Shown one piece after another: positions 52,714-64,000 of a stretch of DNA of 64,000 bases (position 1 is the stretch's first letter; each line of letters begins with the position of its first letter). The notes under the pieces were generated by a model. That model was not told where the DNA came from. It made no database searches and saw nothing but the letters and a program-made list of their open reading frames with translations. The stretch is from the NCBI RefSeq assembly GCF_000300995.1, contig NZ_AMRJ01000004.1:121073-185072 (forward strand). The letters run 5' to 3'. This DNA comes from Alcanivorax hongdengensis A-11-3 (GTDB lineage Bacteria; Pseudomonadota; Gammaproteobacteria; Pseudomonadales; Alcanivoracaceae). The position numbers were made by a program, and so were the translations under genes.

Positions 52714-53141
52714 CAGGCAATAGCTCCTTCGCGGGCCCATTCGCAACGCACCCGCAGGGGCGCCTCGGAAGGCTCATGGCAAACATCGGCGCTGTCCCAG
52801 ACGAAGGTATGGAACCCGGACAGTTCCGTTTCCAGATGCACCACCGCATTGACCCAGAACATGTTCTTGAGCAGGGATTCGAACTTGGCGATCCAGTGCT
52901 CCCACTCGTACTCCACCGCCCGGTAGGACATACCGAAATGAATCACCTGGGTCTGGAAGGTCCCCCCCATCAGGTCATCACCGGGGACCGAGAACATTTC
53001 CCGGCACAGAAACGGCCACTCATCGGCCTGGGGCAACTGGCGAATGGCCCGCCGGTTCTGGAAACAGCTCGCCTTACGCTCTTGCAGACTGCCGAAGGGC
53101 AGGTGCTTGATACAACCGTAAACGATGGATTCGTTATCCAA
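52713..53141 (-). CDS. Conserved-looking cytoplasmic protein, unknown function
   Basis: 142 residues, no signal or membrane segment: IVYGCIKHLPFGSLQERKASCFQNRRAIRQLPQADEWPFLCREMFSVPGDDLMGGTFQTQVIHFGMSYRAVEYEWEHWIAKFESLLKNMFWVNAVVHLETEL, with GEHTFVWDSADVCHEP-type C-terminus (FHTFVWDSADVCHEPS). It resembles a small alpha/beta protein; I do not recognise the family. It is coupled to yheU through a TGATG overlap. Confidence 0.7.
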   Translation of the reverse strand: MDNESIVYGCIKHLPFGSLQERKASCFQNRRAIRQLPQADEWPFLCREMFSVPGDDLMGGTFQTQVIHFGMSYRAVEYEWEHWIAKFESLLKNMFWVNAVVHLETELSGFHTFVWDSADVCHEPSEAPLRVRCEWAREGAIA

Positions 53142-53167
53142 ATCAGCCTCTCAACAGTGATTGCCCG

Positions 53168-56109
<2,942 letters not shown>

Positions 56110-56163
56110 TTAACAGCGAAAACCGTTTCGGCTTCACGCGAAGGTCGGTAACCGGCATGCGCC

Positions 56164-56226
56164 GATCGCCGTCAAAAAAACGGCGGAGATTGCCGGCAGC
56201 AATTTCCGCCCTACAGCACGGCGATC
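56164..56226. repeat. Nested inverted repeat between ligA and zipA
   Basis: Outer 9-bp arms GATCGCCGT / ACGGCGATC (56164-56172, 56218-56226) enclose a 12-bp hairpin GGCGGAGATTGC / GCAATTTCCGCC with a 5-nt loop (one G-T pair), followed by CTAC, i.e. the GTAGGGCGG-type repeat also seen at 34262 and 34333-34359. Confidence 0.65.
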
Positions 56227-56236
56227 ATTGTCAGCG

Positions 56237-57148
56237 TTATGCGCTCGGCACGCGCTGGCGACGTTCGAATTCCTGCACACGCTGGCGCAGATGCTCCATG
56301 GTCTGGCGGGTCAGCACGCTGTGTTGCTCGTCCTTGAGTTCCCCTTCCAGCTCCGTGGCCAGGCGGCGGCAGACCGACAGCATCTTGTCCAGGGCGCCGA
56401 TGGCATCGCTGGCCCCCGGCAGCTTCAGGAAGAAGGTAACGCCGGCAAAGGTCATGTCTTCCATGGTGTCCAGGTCAAAGGTGCCCGGCTCCACCGCATT
56501 GGCCATGGAGAATTGCAGCTGATCCTCACCGCGATAATCCACATGACGATGGAAAATGTTCATGTCACCGAAACGCAGACCGGACTCCAGCAACAGCCGC
56601 AGCAGCTCGCCACCATCGAAGGGCTCACCACGGCGGGCAATCAGGTGCACGACGATCACTTCCAGCACCGGCTGGGGTTCGCGGGGCTTCTGCGCCGCCG
56701 GCTTGCGTGCGGCGGGCCGGGGCTCCGGTTTGGGCTGCGGCGCGGGGGTCAGTTCCGGCTCGGCGGCCACCGGCGGCGGTTCCGGGGTCGGCTCACGGAC
56801 CGGTTGCGGCTCGTCGTCGGCCATCGCCGGTTCCGGATCATCGCCCTCGAACAGGCTACCCTGCTCGGCCTCGCTGGCCGGTTCGGGGTGCTCTTCCTGC
56901 TCCATCATCATGGGCGGTTCGCTGGCGGCATCGCGCTCGATGGCCTTGCGGATCACCCGGGCGCTGCCGACCAGCTCCGGGTTGTAGTCTTTCTCTTCCG
57001 GCTCGTCCTGGGCATCGCGATAACGGGGGTCGATGCGCATGCGCAGGCGGCCCTGGCGCTCCCGGACCATGCGACGCAGGCCATCGGCCAGAATCAGCAG
57101 AATCAGGATGACCAGAATTCCAATCAGTGTTTCCAGGTTCAGGCCCAT
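56237..57148 (-). CDS. zipA: Cell division protein ZipA
   Basis: 303 residues. An N-terminal membrane helix (LIGILVILILLILADGL) is followed by a charged zone and a long Pro/Glu/Ala-rich linker. The C-terminal ZipA domain (about 165-303) has VIVVHLIARRGEPFDGGELLRLLLESGLRFGDMNIFHRH and SMANAVEPGTFDLDTMEDMTFAGVTFFLKLPG. It anchors FtsZ to the inner membrane during division. Between smc and ligA, the usual place in pseudomonads and relatives. Confidence 0.94.
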   Translation of the reverse strand: MGLNLETLIGILVILILLILADGLRRMVRERQGRLRMRIDPRYRDAQDEPEEKDYNPELVGSARVIRKAIERDAASEPPMMMEQEEHPEPASEAEQGSLFEGDDPEPAMADDEPQPVREPTPEPPPVAAEPELTPAPQPKPEPRPAARKPAAQKPREPQPVLEVIVVHLIARRGEPFDGGELLRLLLESGLRFGDMNIFHRHVDYRGEDQLQFSMANAVEPGTFDLDTMEDMTFAGVTFFLKLPGASDAIGALDKMLSVCRRLATELEGELKDEQHSVLTRQTMEHLRQRVQEFERRQRVPSA

Positions 57149-57200
57149 AGCCTTGCCTCTTCCTTAGCTAGTCTCAGTTCGGCCTCAAACGTTGTAGCGC

Positions 57201-60200
57201 CTACATGGCGGCCATTTCGGCGGCTTCTTCCACATCCACGGACACCAGGCGGGAAACGCCCGGTTCGTGCATGGTTACCCCCATCAGGGAGGCCGCCATT
57301 TCCATCGCAATCTTGTTATGGGTGATATAGATAAATTGCACCTTGTTGGACATTTCCGATACCAGATTACAGAAACGGCCCACATTCGCATCATCCAACG
57401 GCGCGTCCACCTCATCAAGCAGACAGAAAGGCGCCGGGTTGAGCTGGAAGATGCTGAATACCAGTGACAGGGCGGTCAGGGCTTTCTCACCCCCGGACAG
57501 CAGGTGAATGGTGCTGTTCCGCTTGCCCGGCGGGCGCGCCATGATGGCCACGCCGGTGTCGAGCAGGTCTTCGCCGGTGAGCTCCAGGTAGGCATGGCCG
57601 CCGCCGAACACTTTCGGGAACAGCTCCTGCAGGCCCCGGTTGATGCGGTCGAAGTACTCCTTGAAGCGCGCCCGGGTTTCCCGGTCGATCTTGCGAATGG
57701 CGTTCTCCAGGGTACCCAGGGCATCTTCCAGATCGTCGTTCTGGCTGTCCAGGTAGGTCTTGCGCTCGGACTGCTGCTGGTACTCGTCAATGGCCGCCAG
57801 GTTGATCTGGCCCAGGCGCGAGATGCGCTGGCCGATCTGGTCCATCTCCTGGGCCCATTCCTGCTCATTGGCCTCGTCCGGCAGGCCCTGCAGCACGGTA
57901 TCCAGGTCGAAATTCTGTTCGGCAAGCTGCTCGGCCACGGTCTGGCGACGGGTGGTCAGGTCCTGCCACTGCATGCGTTTCTGGTCCATGGTGCTGCGCA
58001 CTTCCTGGGCCTGGCGCTCGTACTGGGCACGCTGGCCTTCCAGGTTACGCATTTCATGGTCCACACCCTCCAGCTCGCGGCGCGCTTCGGTGAGCTTGTG
58101 CTCCGCTTCCAGGCGCACTTCCAGCTTTTCTTCCAGCTGCGCCTGCAGCTCGGCGCCAGGATCATCCCCGTCACGGGTCTGCTCTTCCAGCAGCGCCTTG
58201 CGCTCGGTCATGGCCTGCACCTGGGATTCCAGCCGTGACAGGTTCTGGCGCAGGGAATCCGCCTGGGTGCGGGCGCCCTGCACGTCCATGGCCAGCTGGT
58301 GGGACTGGTCCCGGTCGTGACGGGCCTTCTGGCGGGCCTCGTCCAGCCGCAGGCGCAGCTCGTCACGGCGGGACAGCAGGGTTTCCCGCTGGCCGCTGTC
58401 GGTTTCCATGGCGTCCAGCGCTTCGGCCAGCACGGCACGGGCTTCCTTGAGTTGCTCCTGCTCCTGGGCCAGCTGCTCGTTGGTTTCGTCCAGCTCACGG
58501 CCCAGGCGCTCGCGGCGCATGGTGATCTGCTCCAGGCGTACCTGGCGGGCGCTGACCTGGGCATTGATTTCGCCCAGCTCGCGGTTGATGCGGCTGGCCT
58601 GACGCTGCACCTCCTCGCGCTCTTCCTCCAGTTCACCGATCTGTTCGCGGCTGCTTTCCAACTGCTCTTTCAGGTCTTCCACGGTGGCCTGCAGGGTGTC
58701 GATCTGTTCTTCCAGGGTTTCCAGCTCCCGGCGACGTTCGAGGATACCGGCTTCCTGGTCTTCCTCTTTGGCCACCTTGAGCCAGTCCGGGCCCAGCCAG
58801 ATGCCGTCGCGGGTGACCACGGATTCGTGGGCATCCAGTTTGCCGCGCAGCGCCAGCGCCGCGGCCAGATCATCGGCCACGTAGACACCGGCCAGCAGGC
58901 CTTCCGGCACCTGGCCGCTGACCTGATCGCGCAACAGGGGGCCCTTGTCACCGGCGGCCTTGGCCGTGCCGGTGCTGACCAGGGCCAGGCGACCATGGTC
59001 CAGGTCTTCCAGCCAGTCACTGACCTGCTCGAAACCGCTGATGGCCACTGCCTGCAGGCTATCGCCAAGCACCGCTTCCAGGGCCTTTTCCCAGCCTTCG
59101 GCCACCTGCACCTGGTCGGCCAGGCGCGGCTCGTCATCCAGTTCGTGGCGGTTGAGCCAGTCGCTGACCGCGCCATCATCGCCCATGGCGGCCTTTTGCA
59201 GGGCCTCCAGGGAGGTACGGCGACCTTTCAGGGTCTGCAGCTTCTCGCGGGCTTCATCCAGCTGGCGGCCACGCTCGCCGTTGTCCCGGCGCATCTGGTT
59301 GATCTCTTCCTGCAGGGACTCGCTGCGCAGCTCGTTTTCTTCCGCCTGACCGCGATACTGTTCCACCTGCTCTTCCAGCTGGCGCATTTTCGAGGCCAGC
59401 GGCCCGGAGTCCAGGGATTCCTGTTCCTTGCGCAGGCGCTCGATGCGGTCCTTGAGGCGTTCCTGGGACTTGTCCAGGTGCTGGATGCGCGATTGTTCCA
59501 CCTCTGCCTGGCGGCGGGATTCTCCGGACTTGCCGTTGAATTCTTCCCACTCCTGCTGCCAGCCCTGCATGGCCTCCTCAGCCAGGGCCAGCGCCTCGTT
59601 GGAGGCTTCCTGCTGCTCGCTGATCAGCTCCAGCTCCGGTTCGCGCTCGGCCAGGATGGCGTCCAGCTCGGCAACCTTTTCGCTGTCCATGCGCAGGTGT
59701 TCGTCGGCCTCTTTCCAGCTGGCGGAAATCTGCTCCAGCTCCTCGTACAGCTGCTGCTTGCGCTCACGCTGGTTCTGGATGTTCTGCTCCAGCCGCGCCA
59801 CTTCCGCCCCCAGGGCATAGAAATGCTGCTGCACCTCGTTGAAGCGCTCCTGCACCTCGTGGTGGTTTTCGCGCAGGCGCTCCACTTCCGCGTCCACATG
59901 GCGCTGCTCGGCAATCTTGGCCTCGATGGCCACATCCAGCTCGCCGATCACATGGTCGAGCTGCTTGACCTGGCCATCCAGGCCTTTCCAGCGCAGGGCC
60001 TTGAGCTGGGCGCCCTTGAGGCGCTCCTCTTCCTTGTACTGCTTGTATTTCTCGGCGGCGCTGGCCTGGCGGCTCAGGCGCTCCAGCTGGCGTGCCAGCT
60101 CGTCGCGAATGTCGGTGAGGCGCTCCAGGTTCTCGCGGGTGCGGCGGATACGGTTTTCAGTCTCGCGGCGGCGGGCCTTGTATTTGGAAATGCCGGCGGC

Positions 60201-60698
60201 TTCCTCGATGTAAACCCGCAGTTCCTCGGGCTTGGCCTCGATCAGCCGGGAAATCATGCCCTGCTCGATGATGGCGTAGCTGCGCGGCCCCAGGCCCGTG
60301 CCCATGAAGATATCGGCGATATCCTTGCGGCGACACTTGGTGCTGTTGAGGAAGTAGTTGGACTGGCCGTCCCGGGTCACCTGGCGTTTGACGGAAATCT
60401 CGCTGAACTTGCCGTACTCGCCGCTGACGGTGCCATCGGAGTTGTCGAACACCAGTTCGATGGAGGCCTGGGCCACCGGTTTACGGGCGTTGGAGCCGTT
60501 GAAGATCACATCCGCCATGGATTCGCCACGCAGGTGCTTGGCGGAGGATTCGCCCATGACCCAGCGCACCGCATCGATGATGTTGGACTTCCCGCAACCG
60601 TTGGGCCCCACCACGGCGGTGAGGTTTTCCGGAAAATTGGCGGTGGTGGGGTCCACGAAGGATTTGAACCCGGCCAGTTTTATTGATTTCAGTCGCAT
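57201..60698 (-). CDS. smc: Chromosome partition protein SMC
   Basis: 1165 residues. Walker A GPNGCGKS (31-38) in the N-terminal head, two long coiled coils with a hinge (about 515-640, DSLQAVAISGFEQVSDWLEDLDHGRLALV...), and a C-terminal head with ABC signature LLSGGEKALTALSLVFSIF and Walker B PAPFCLLDEVDAPLDDANVGRF. It compacts and segregates chromosomes. Its presence (with smc-zipA order) rather than MukBEF marks the organism as a non-enteric gammaproteobacterium. The gap to cysZ (293 bp, divergent) holds nothing I could assign firmly. Confidence 0.97.
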   Translation of the reverse strand: MRLKSIKLAGFKSFVDPTTANFPENLTAVVGPNGCGKSNIIDAVRWVMGESSAKHLRGESMADVIFNGSNARKPVAQASIELVFDNSDGTVSGEYGKFSEISVKRQVTRDGQSNYFLNSTKCRRKDIADIFMGTGLGPRSYAIIEQGMISRLIEAKPEELRVYIEEAAGISKYKARRRETENRIRRTRENLERLTDIRDELARQLERLSRQASAAEKYKQYKEEERLKGAQLKALRWKGLDGQVKQLDHVIGELDVAIEAKIAEQRHVDAEVERLRENHHEVQERFNEVQQHFYALGAEVARLEQNIQNQRERKQQLYEELEQISASWKEADEHLRMDSEKVAELDAILAEREPELELISEQQEASNEALALAEEAMQGWQQEWEEFNGKSGESRRQAEVEQSRIQHLDKSQERLKDRIERLRKEQESLDSGPLASKMRQLEEQVEQYRGQAEENELRSESLQEEINQMRRDNGERGRQLDEAREKLQTLKGRRTSLEALQKAAMGDDGAVSDWLNRHELDDEPRLADQVQVAEGWEKALEAVLGDSLQAVAISGFEQVSDWLEDLDHGRLALVSTGTAKAAGDKGPLLRDQVSGQVPEGLLAGVYVADDLAAALALRGKLDAHESVVTRDGIWLGPDWLKVAKEEDQEAGILERRRELETLEEQIDTLQATVEDLKEQLESSREQIGELEEEREEVQRQASRINRELGEINAQVSARQVRLEQITMRRERLGRELDETNEQLAQEQEQLKEARAVLAEALDAMETDSGQRETLLSRRDELRLRLDEARQKARHDRDQSHQLAMDVQGARTQADSLRQNLSRLESQVQAMTERKALLEEQTRDGDDPGAELQAQLEEKLEVRLEAEHKLTEARRELEGVDHEMRNLEGQRAQYERQAQEVRSTMDQKRMQWQDLTTRRQTVAEQLAEQNFDLDTVLQGLPDEANEQEWAQEMDQIGQRISRLGQINLAAIDEYQQQSERKTYLDSQNDDLEDALGTLENAIRKIDRETRARFKEYFDRINRGLQELFPKVFGGGHAYLELTGEDLLDTGVAIMARPPGKRNSTIHLLSGGEKALTALSLVFSIFQLNPAPFCLLDEVDAPLDDANVGRFCNLVSEMSNKVQFIYITHNKIAMEMAASLMGVTMHEPGVSRLVSVDVEEAAEMAAM

Positions 60699-60991
60699 AG
60701 TCAGAAGTTACTCGCAGCCGCGATGGCCCGGCCAAGCGGGCCGACCCCATAAAAGGCATAAGTCTAGCGGCAAGCCGGGCCGAATTCATCAGCCGCGGCG
60801 CCCTGTTTACAATAAGATCGCAAACCCGGCGCCGGTTATAACCCGATCCACTGACCGGGGAAGGTAAAGGAGTGCAAAACCCGCACCATCGTTGACCGGT
60901 ATCACAGTCATGGCGTCTCCCGGGCCGCTTGTGCCGGCTTTCACCGGGCGGGTAGACTGCCTGCGACCTATCGCACAGCCAAGGATACGCC

Positions 60992-61756
60992 GTGACCCAG
61001 ATTACCGATGCTCTCAATTACCTCCGTCGCAGCCTGTCTCTGGCCAGAACACCGGGCCTGCGGCCCTACGTGATCATCCCGCTGATTTTCAACATCCTGG
61101 TGTTTGGTGGCCTCTACTGGCTCAGCGGCAGCTGGATCGCCGGCTGGATCGCCCACGCCACCGCCGGCTGGCACCTGACCGGCTTCTGGAGCTTCCTCAA
61201 CGGCGGCATCGAGTTTCTGGTCAACGCCGCCGTGGTGCTGGTGTGGATCCTGCTGCTGGGACTGTTCGCCAGCATCTTCTCCATTGGCGTCCAGCTGATC
61301 GCCGCCCCCTTCATGGGCTTTCTCGCCGAGAAGGTGGACACCCAGGTGACCGGCGTGCCCATGAATGACGAGTCCATCCCGGCCATGATCGTGCGCACCT
61401 TCAAGCGCGAACTACGCAAGACCTGGTACTGGCTGTGGCGGGCGCTGCTGATCCTGTTCGTGGTGGGGGTGATCTACTTCATCCCGGTGATCAATGTACT
61501 GGCCTCCGCGATCTGGTTCCTGTGGTCCGGCTGGCTGCTGGGCATGCAGTACATCGACTTCGGCGCCGACAACCGCCAGGTGCCCTTCGAGGTGATGCTG
61601 GAGCGGCTCAAGACCAAGCGCTGGCTGGTACTGACCTTCGGCGCCATCGTGCTGGGCCTGACCATGATCCCGCTGGTCAACCTGGTGATCATGCCGATTG
61701 CGGTGATTGCGGGGACCTTGATCTGGGTGGAGCAGCTGTCCCCAATTGAGAATTGA
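60992..61756 (+). CDS. cysZ: CysZ-like sulfate transporter (EI24 domain)
   Basis: 254 residues, multi-helix membrane protein with ALNYLRRSLSLARTPGLRPYVIIPLIFNILVFGGLYWL, AAPFMGFLAEKVDTQ, AIWFLWSGWLLGMQYIDFGADNRQVPFEVMLERLKTKRW and GLTMIPLVNLVIMPIAVIAGTLIWVE, matching CysZ. It imports sulfate for cysteine synthesis. GTG start with AAGGA upstream. Divergent from smc, as in pseudomonads. The last codons (IEN, stop) come from the left end of a repeat element (61743-61907), so the repeat supplies the stop. Confidence 0.9.
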   Translation: MTQITDALNYLRRSLSLARTPGLRPYVIIPLIFNILVFGGLYWLSGSWIAGWIAHATAGWHLTGFWSFLNGGIEFLVNAAVVLVWILLLGLFASIFSIGVQLIAAPFMGFLAEKVDTQVTGVPMNDESIPAMIVRTFKRELRKTWYWLWRALLILFVVGVIYFIPVINVLASAIWFLWSGWLLGMQYIDFGADNRQVPFEVMLERLKTKRWLVLTFGAIVLGLTMIPLVNLVIMPIAVIAGTLIWVEQLSPIEN

Positions 61757-61907
61757 TAACGGAGAATTGATAACTGTCGCGAGACAGGAATTCATGCCGC
61801 GAAACGCAAGAGGCCGCGTCCAGGCAATAGGCGCGGCCTCTTCGCTTTGAGAACCCTCAACGGCACTTTCGCACCGTTATCAATTATCAATTCTCCATTA
61901 TCAATTG
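61743..61907. repeat. Short inverted-repeat element (MITE-like), copy 2
   Basis: 32-nt imperfect AT-rich ends at 61743-61774 and 61876-61907, made of GAGAATTGATAAC-like blocks, enclose a 101-nt GC-rich core. Related to the element at 32009-32128. It overlaps the cysZ 3' end and ends 3 bp before the uvrB stop. Confidence 0.78.
61808..61842. terminator. Probable bidirectional terminator for cysZ and uvrB
   Basis: 11-bp perfect stem AAGAGGCCGCG / CGCGGCCTCTT with a 13-nt loop, inside the repeat element core. It lies between convergent genes. T tract is weak (TTCGCTTTG). Confidence 0.5.
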
Positions 61908-61910
61908 AAC

Positions 61911-63926
61911 CTACCGCATAAAGCCCAGCTCGCGCAGCTGGTGAATCTTGTCTCTCACGGCGGCGGCCTGTTCGAATTCCAGGTTCTTGGCGTGTTCCAT
62001 CATCTGCCCTTCCAGGGCCTGGATTTCCTTGGCCACCTGGGCCGGTGACATGGCCTCGTAGGCAGGGGCGGCGTCGGCCACCTTCTTCTTCTCGCCCTTG
62101 TATTTGCGGTCGAAGCGGCTGCCGCCGCTGTCGTCCATGATGTCGCGAACCTTCTTGTTGAGGGCCTGGGGCGTGATGCCGTGCTCCTTGTTGAAGGCTT
62201 CCTGCTTGTCGCGACGCCGGTCGGTCTCGTCGATGGCCCGCTGCATGGACCCGGTGATCTTGTCCGCGTAGAGGATGGCGCGCCCTTCCACGTTCCGGGC
62301 GGCCCGGCCGATGGTCTGGATCAGGGAGCGCTCTGCGCGCAGGAAGCCTTCCTTGTCCGCATCGAGAATGGCCACCAGCGCCACTTCCGGCATGTCCAGG
62401 CCCTCACGCAGCAGGTTGATACCCACCAGCACGTCGAACTTGCCCAGCCGCAGGTCACGGATAATTTCCACCCGCTCCACGGTATCAATGTCCGAGTGCA
62501 GGTAGCGCACCTTGATACCGTGCTCGTTGAGGAACTCGGTGAGGTCCTCGGCCATGCGCTTGGTGAGGGTGGTCACCAGCACCCGCTGGCCCTTTTCGAT
62601 GCACTCGCGCGCCTCGCCCAGCAGGTCGTCCACCTGGCTGGTGGCCGGGCGAATCTCGATTTTCGGGTCCACCAGGCCAGTGGGCCGCACCACCTGCTCC
62701 ACCACCTGGCCGGCGTGTTTCTCCTCGTAGGGGCCCGGCGTGGCCGACACGAACACCATCTGTGGCGCCAGCCGCTCCCACTCCTCGAACTTGAGCGGGC
62801 GGTTGTCCATGGCCGACGGCAGCCGGAAACCGAAGCTGACCAGGGTTTCCTTGCGTGAGCGGTCGCCCTTGTACATGGCCCCCAGCTGGGGAATGGTGAC
62901 GTGGGATTCGTCGGCAATCAGCAGCGCATTGGCCGGCAGATAATCAAACAGGGTGGGCGGCGCCTCGCCGGGGGCACGGCCGGAGAACAGCCGGGAATAG
63001 TTTTCCACGCCGTTGCAGTAGCCGAGTTCCTGCAGCATCTCGATATCGAAGCGAGTGCGCTGCTCCAGGCGCTGAGCCTCCACCAGCTTGTTCTGCTCCT
63101 TGAGCTCGGTGAGCCGCTCGGCCAGCTCCTCCTTGATCATCTCAATGGCCTTGAGCACGGTCTCCCGGGGGGTCACATAGTGGCTCTTGGGATAGATGGT
63201 GATGCGCCCCACCCGCTTGATCACCTCGCCGGTGAGCGGGTCGAAGATACTGATTTCCTCCACCTCGTCATCGAACAGCTCGATGCGCACCGCCTCTTTC
63301 TCTTCTTCCGCCGGGAAAATGTCGATCACATCGCCCCGCACCCGGTAGGTGGCGCGGCGGAAATCCATTTCGTTGCGGGTGTACTGCAGCTCCGCCAGCC
63401 GCCGCAGCAGCTCGCGCTGGTCGATATGATCGCCACGCACCAGGTGCAGCACCATGGCGTGGTAGCTGGCCGGGTCGCCCAGGCCGTAGATGGCGGACAC
63501 GGTGGCAACAATGATGGTGTCCTCGCGCTCGAGAATGGCCTTGGTGGCCGACAGCCGCATCTGCTCGATCTGCTCGTTCACCGAGGCATCCTTCTCGATG
63601 AAGGTATCCGAGCTCGGCACGTAGGCTTCCGGCTGGTAGTAGTCGTAGTAGGAGACGAAGTACTCCACCGCATTCTCCGGGAAGAACTCCTTGAACTCCC
63701 CGTACAGCTGCGCCGCCAACGTCTTGTTGGGTGCCATGATGATGGTGGGCCGGCCGGTCTGCTGGATCACATTGGCCATGGTGAAGGTCTTGCCCGACCC
63801 GGTTACCCCCAGCAGCGTCTGGTGGCTGAGGCCGTCCTGCAGGCCCTCCACCAGCTGGGCAATGGCCGTGGGCTGGTCACCGGACGGCTGGTAATCGGAA
63901 TGGAGCTTGAAAAGACTGTCCGCCAT
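61911..63926 (-). CDS. uvrB: UvrABC excinuclease subunit B
   Basis: 671 residues. The damage-verifying helicase-like subunit of nucleotide excision repair. Walker A GVTGSGKT (40-47), beta-hairpin region [86 protein letters not shown] and a C-terminal UVR motif ([27 protein letters not shown]). The ATG at 63924-63926 follows AGGAAC. In E. coli uvrB is SOS-induced, but I see no CTG-N10-CAG operator in the 74 bp upstream that are in the window. Confidence 0.97.
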   Translation of the reverse strand: MADSLFKLHSDYQPSGDQPTAIAQLVEGLQDGLSHQTLLGVTGSGKTFTMANVIQQTGRPTIIMAPNKTLAAQLYGEFKEFFPENAVEYFVSYYDYYQPEAYVPSSDTFIEKDASVNEQIEQMRLSATKAILEREDTIIVATVSAIYGLGDPASYHAMVLHLVRGDHIDQRELLRRLAELQYTRNEMDFRRATYRVRGDVIDIFPAEEEKEAVRIELFDDEVEEISIFDPLTGEVIKRVGRITIYPKSHYVTPRETVLKAIEMIKEELAERLTELKEQNKLVEAQRLEQRTRFDIEMLQELGYCNGVENYSRLFSGRAPGEAPPTLFDYLPANALLIADESHVTIPQLGAMYKGDRSRKETLVSFGFRLPSAMDNRPLKFEEWERLAPQMVFVSATPGPYEEKHAGQVVEQVVRPTGLVDPKIEIRPATSQVDDLLGEARECIEKGQRVLVTTLTKRMAEDLTEFLNEHGIKVRYLHSDIDTVERVEIIRDLRLGKFDVLVGINLLREGLDMPEVALVAILDADKEGFLRAERSLIQTIGRAARNVEGRAILYADKITGSMQRAIDETDRRRDKQEAFNKEHGITPQALNKKVRDIMDDSGGSRFDRKYKGEKKKVADAAPAYEAMSPAQVAKEIQALEGQMMEHAKNLEFEQAAAVRDKIHQLRELGFMR

Positions 63927-64000
63927 GGGTGGTTCCTGCTTTTGTGTATGTTGGGAGGCAATGGCCGTGCCGTTCACCCCCTCCAGCTCCCCCTCATTGA

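Noticed and set aside
63927..64000. Beginning of another gene upstream of uvrB
   Set aside because: Only 74 bases remain and nothing identifiable can be read from them; likely the uvrB leader.

Overview
The window looks like the chromosome of a marine, hydrocarbon-associated gammaproteobacterium, most likely Alcanivorax or a close relative. This is inferred from gene content and gene order (lexA next to tatD, rlmKL-rmf-pyrD, smc-zipA-ligA-SLT lipoprotein, cmoAB, mnmC, a VolA/Pla-1-type surface lipase, phasin, DUF1302/DUF1329 genes). No marker gene that would fix the species is present. Nothing resembles a prophage, an integrated plasmid, an insertion sequence with a transposase, or a CRISPR array.

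Layout. 1-4.8 kb: 5' part of topA, a universal stress protein, a cyclic-nucleotide-binding-type protein, then lexA (with its own SOS box), a DUF1499 protein and tatD overlapping in one operon, facing DUF6482 and glutaredoxin-like genes. 4.8-9.1 kb: rlmKL, rmf, pyrD, then an array of 46 perfect copies of a 7-bp repeat just upstream of the pyrD promoter. 9.1-16.3 kb: a four-gene minus-strand operon in the order DUF1302 outer-membrane protein, DUF1329 periplasmic protein, YCF48-like beta-propeller, RND/MMPL transporter. It has a recognisable sigma70 promoter and a terminator and may form an envelope-spanning route for hydrophobic compounds. 16.4-26.3 kb: pepN, a lipase-family lipoprotein whose Shine-Dalgarno lies in a hairpin loop, DUF1315, nadK, a double-CNB-rhodanese protein, a coiled-coil zinc-ribbon-like protein and a previously overlooked 35-residue acidic ORF. 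26.4-26.7 kb: a tRNA-Val/tRNA-Asp operon with promoter and terminator.

26.8-38.5 kb is an accessory catabolic cluster: a TetR regulator divergent from atuA-atuB-atuC-atuD-atuE-atuF, followed by a FATP-type acyl-CoA synthetase. The order matches the acyclic terpene utilisation (citronellol/geraniol) cluster of pseudomonads. The genes are separated by small inverted-repeat elements. An 18-bp palindrome between the regulator and atuA is the likely operator.

38.5-39.4 kb is a 940-bp gene-free, locally AT-rich region. It carries three 23-bp units, each made of two inverted DnaA-box-like nonamers with the same 5-nt spacing, plus IHF-like sites and AT tracts. It could be a replication origin, a DnaA-titrating site or another multi-operator locus, and is the most striking non-coding feature here. 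39.4-49.3 kb: a phasin, DUF445, two related small membrane proteins, a UbiJ/SCP2-like membrane protein, a degenerate GGDEF-like protein, cmoA-cmoB, an exported protein and a hybrid sensor kinase. 49.3-64 kb: lipoprotein, mnmC, MAPEG protein, yheU, SLT lipoprotein, ligA, zipA, smc, cysZ and uvrB.

Small dispersed repeats recur: three copies of a REP-like inverted repeat, one related REP-like unit, two copies of a mobile-element-like repeat with 32-nt inverted ends, and a GTAGGGCGG-type hairpin family.
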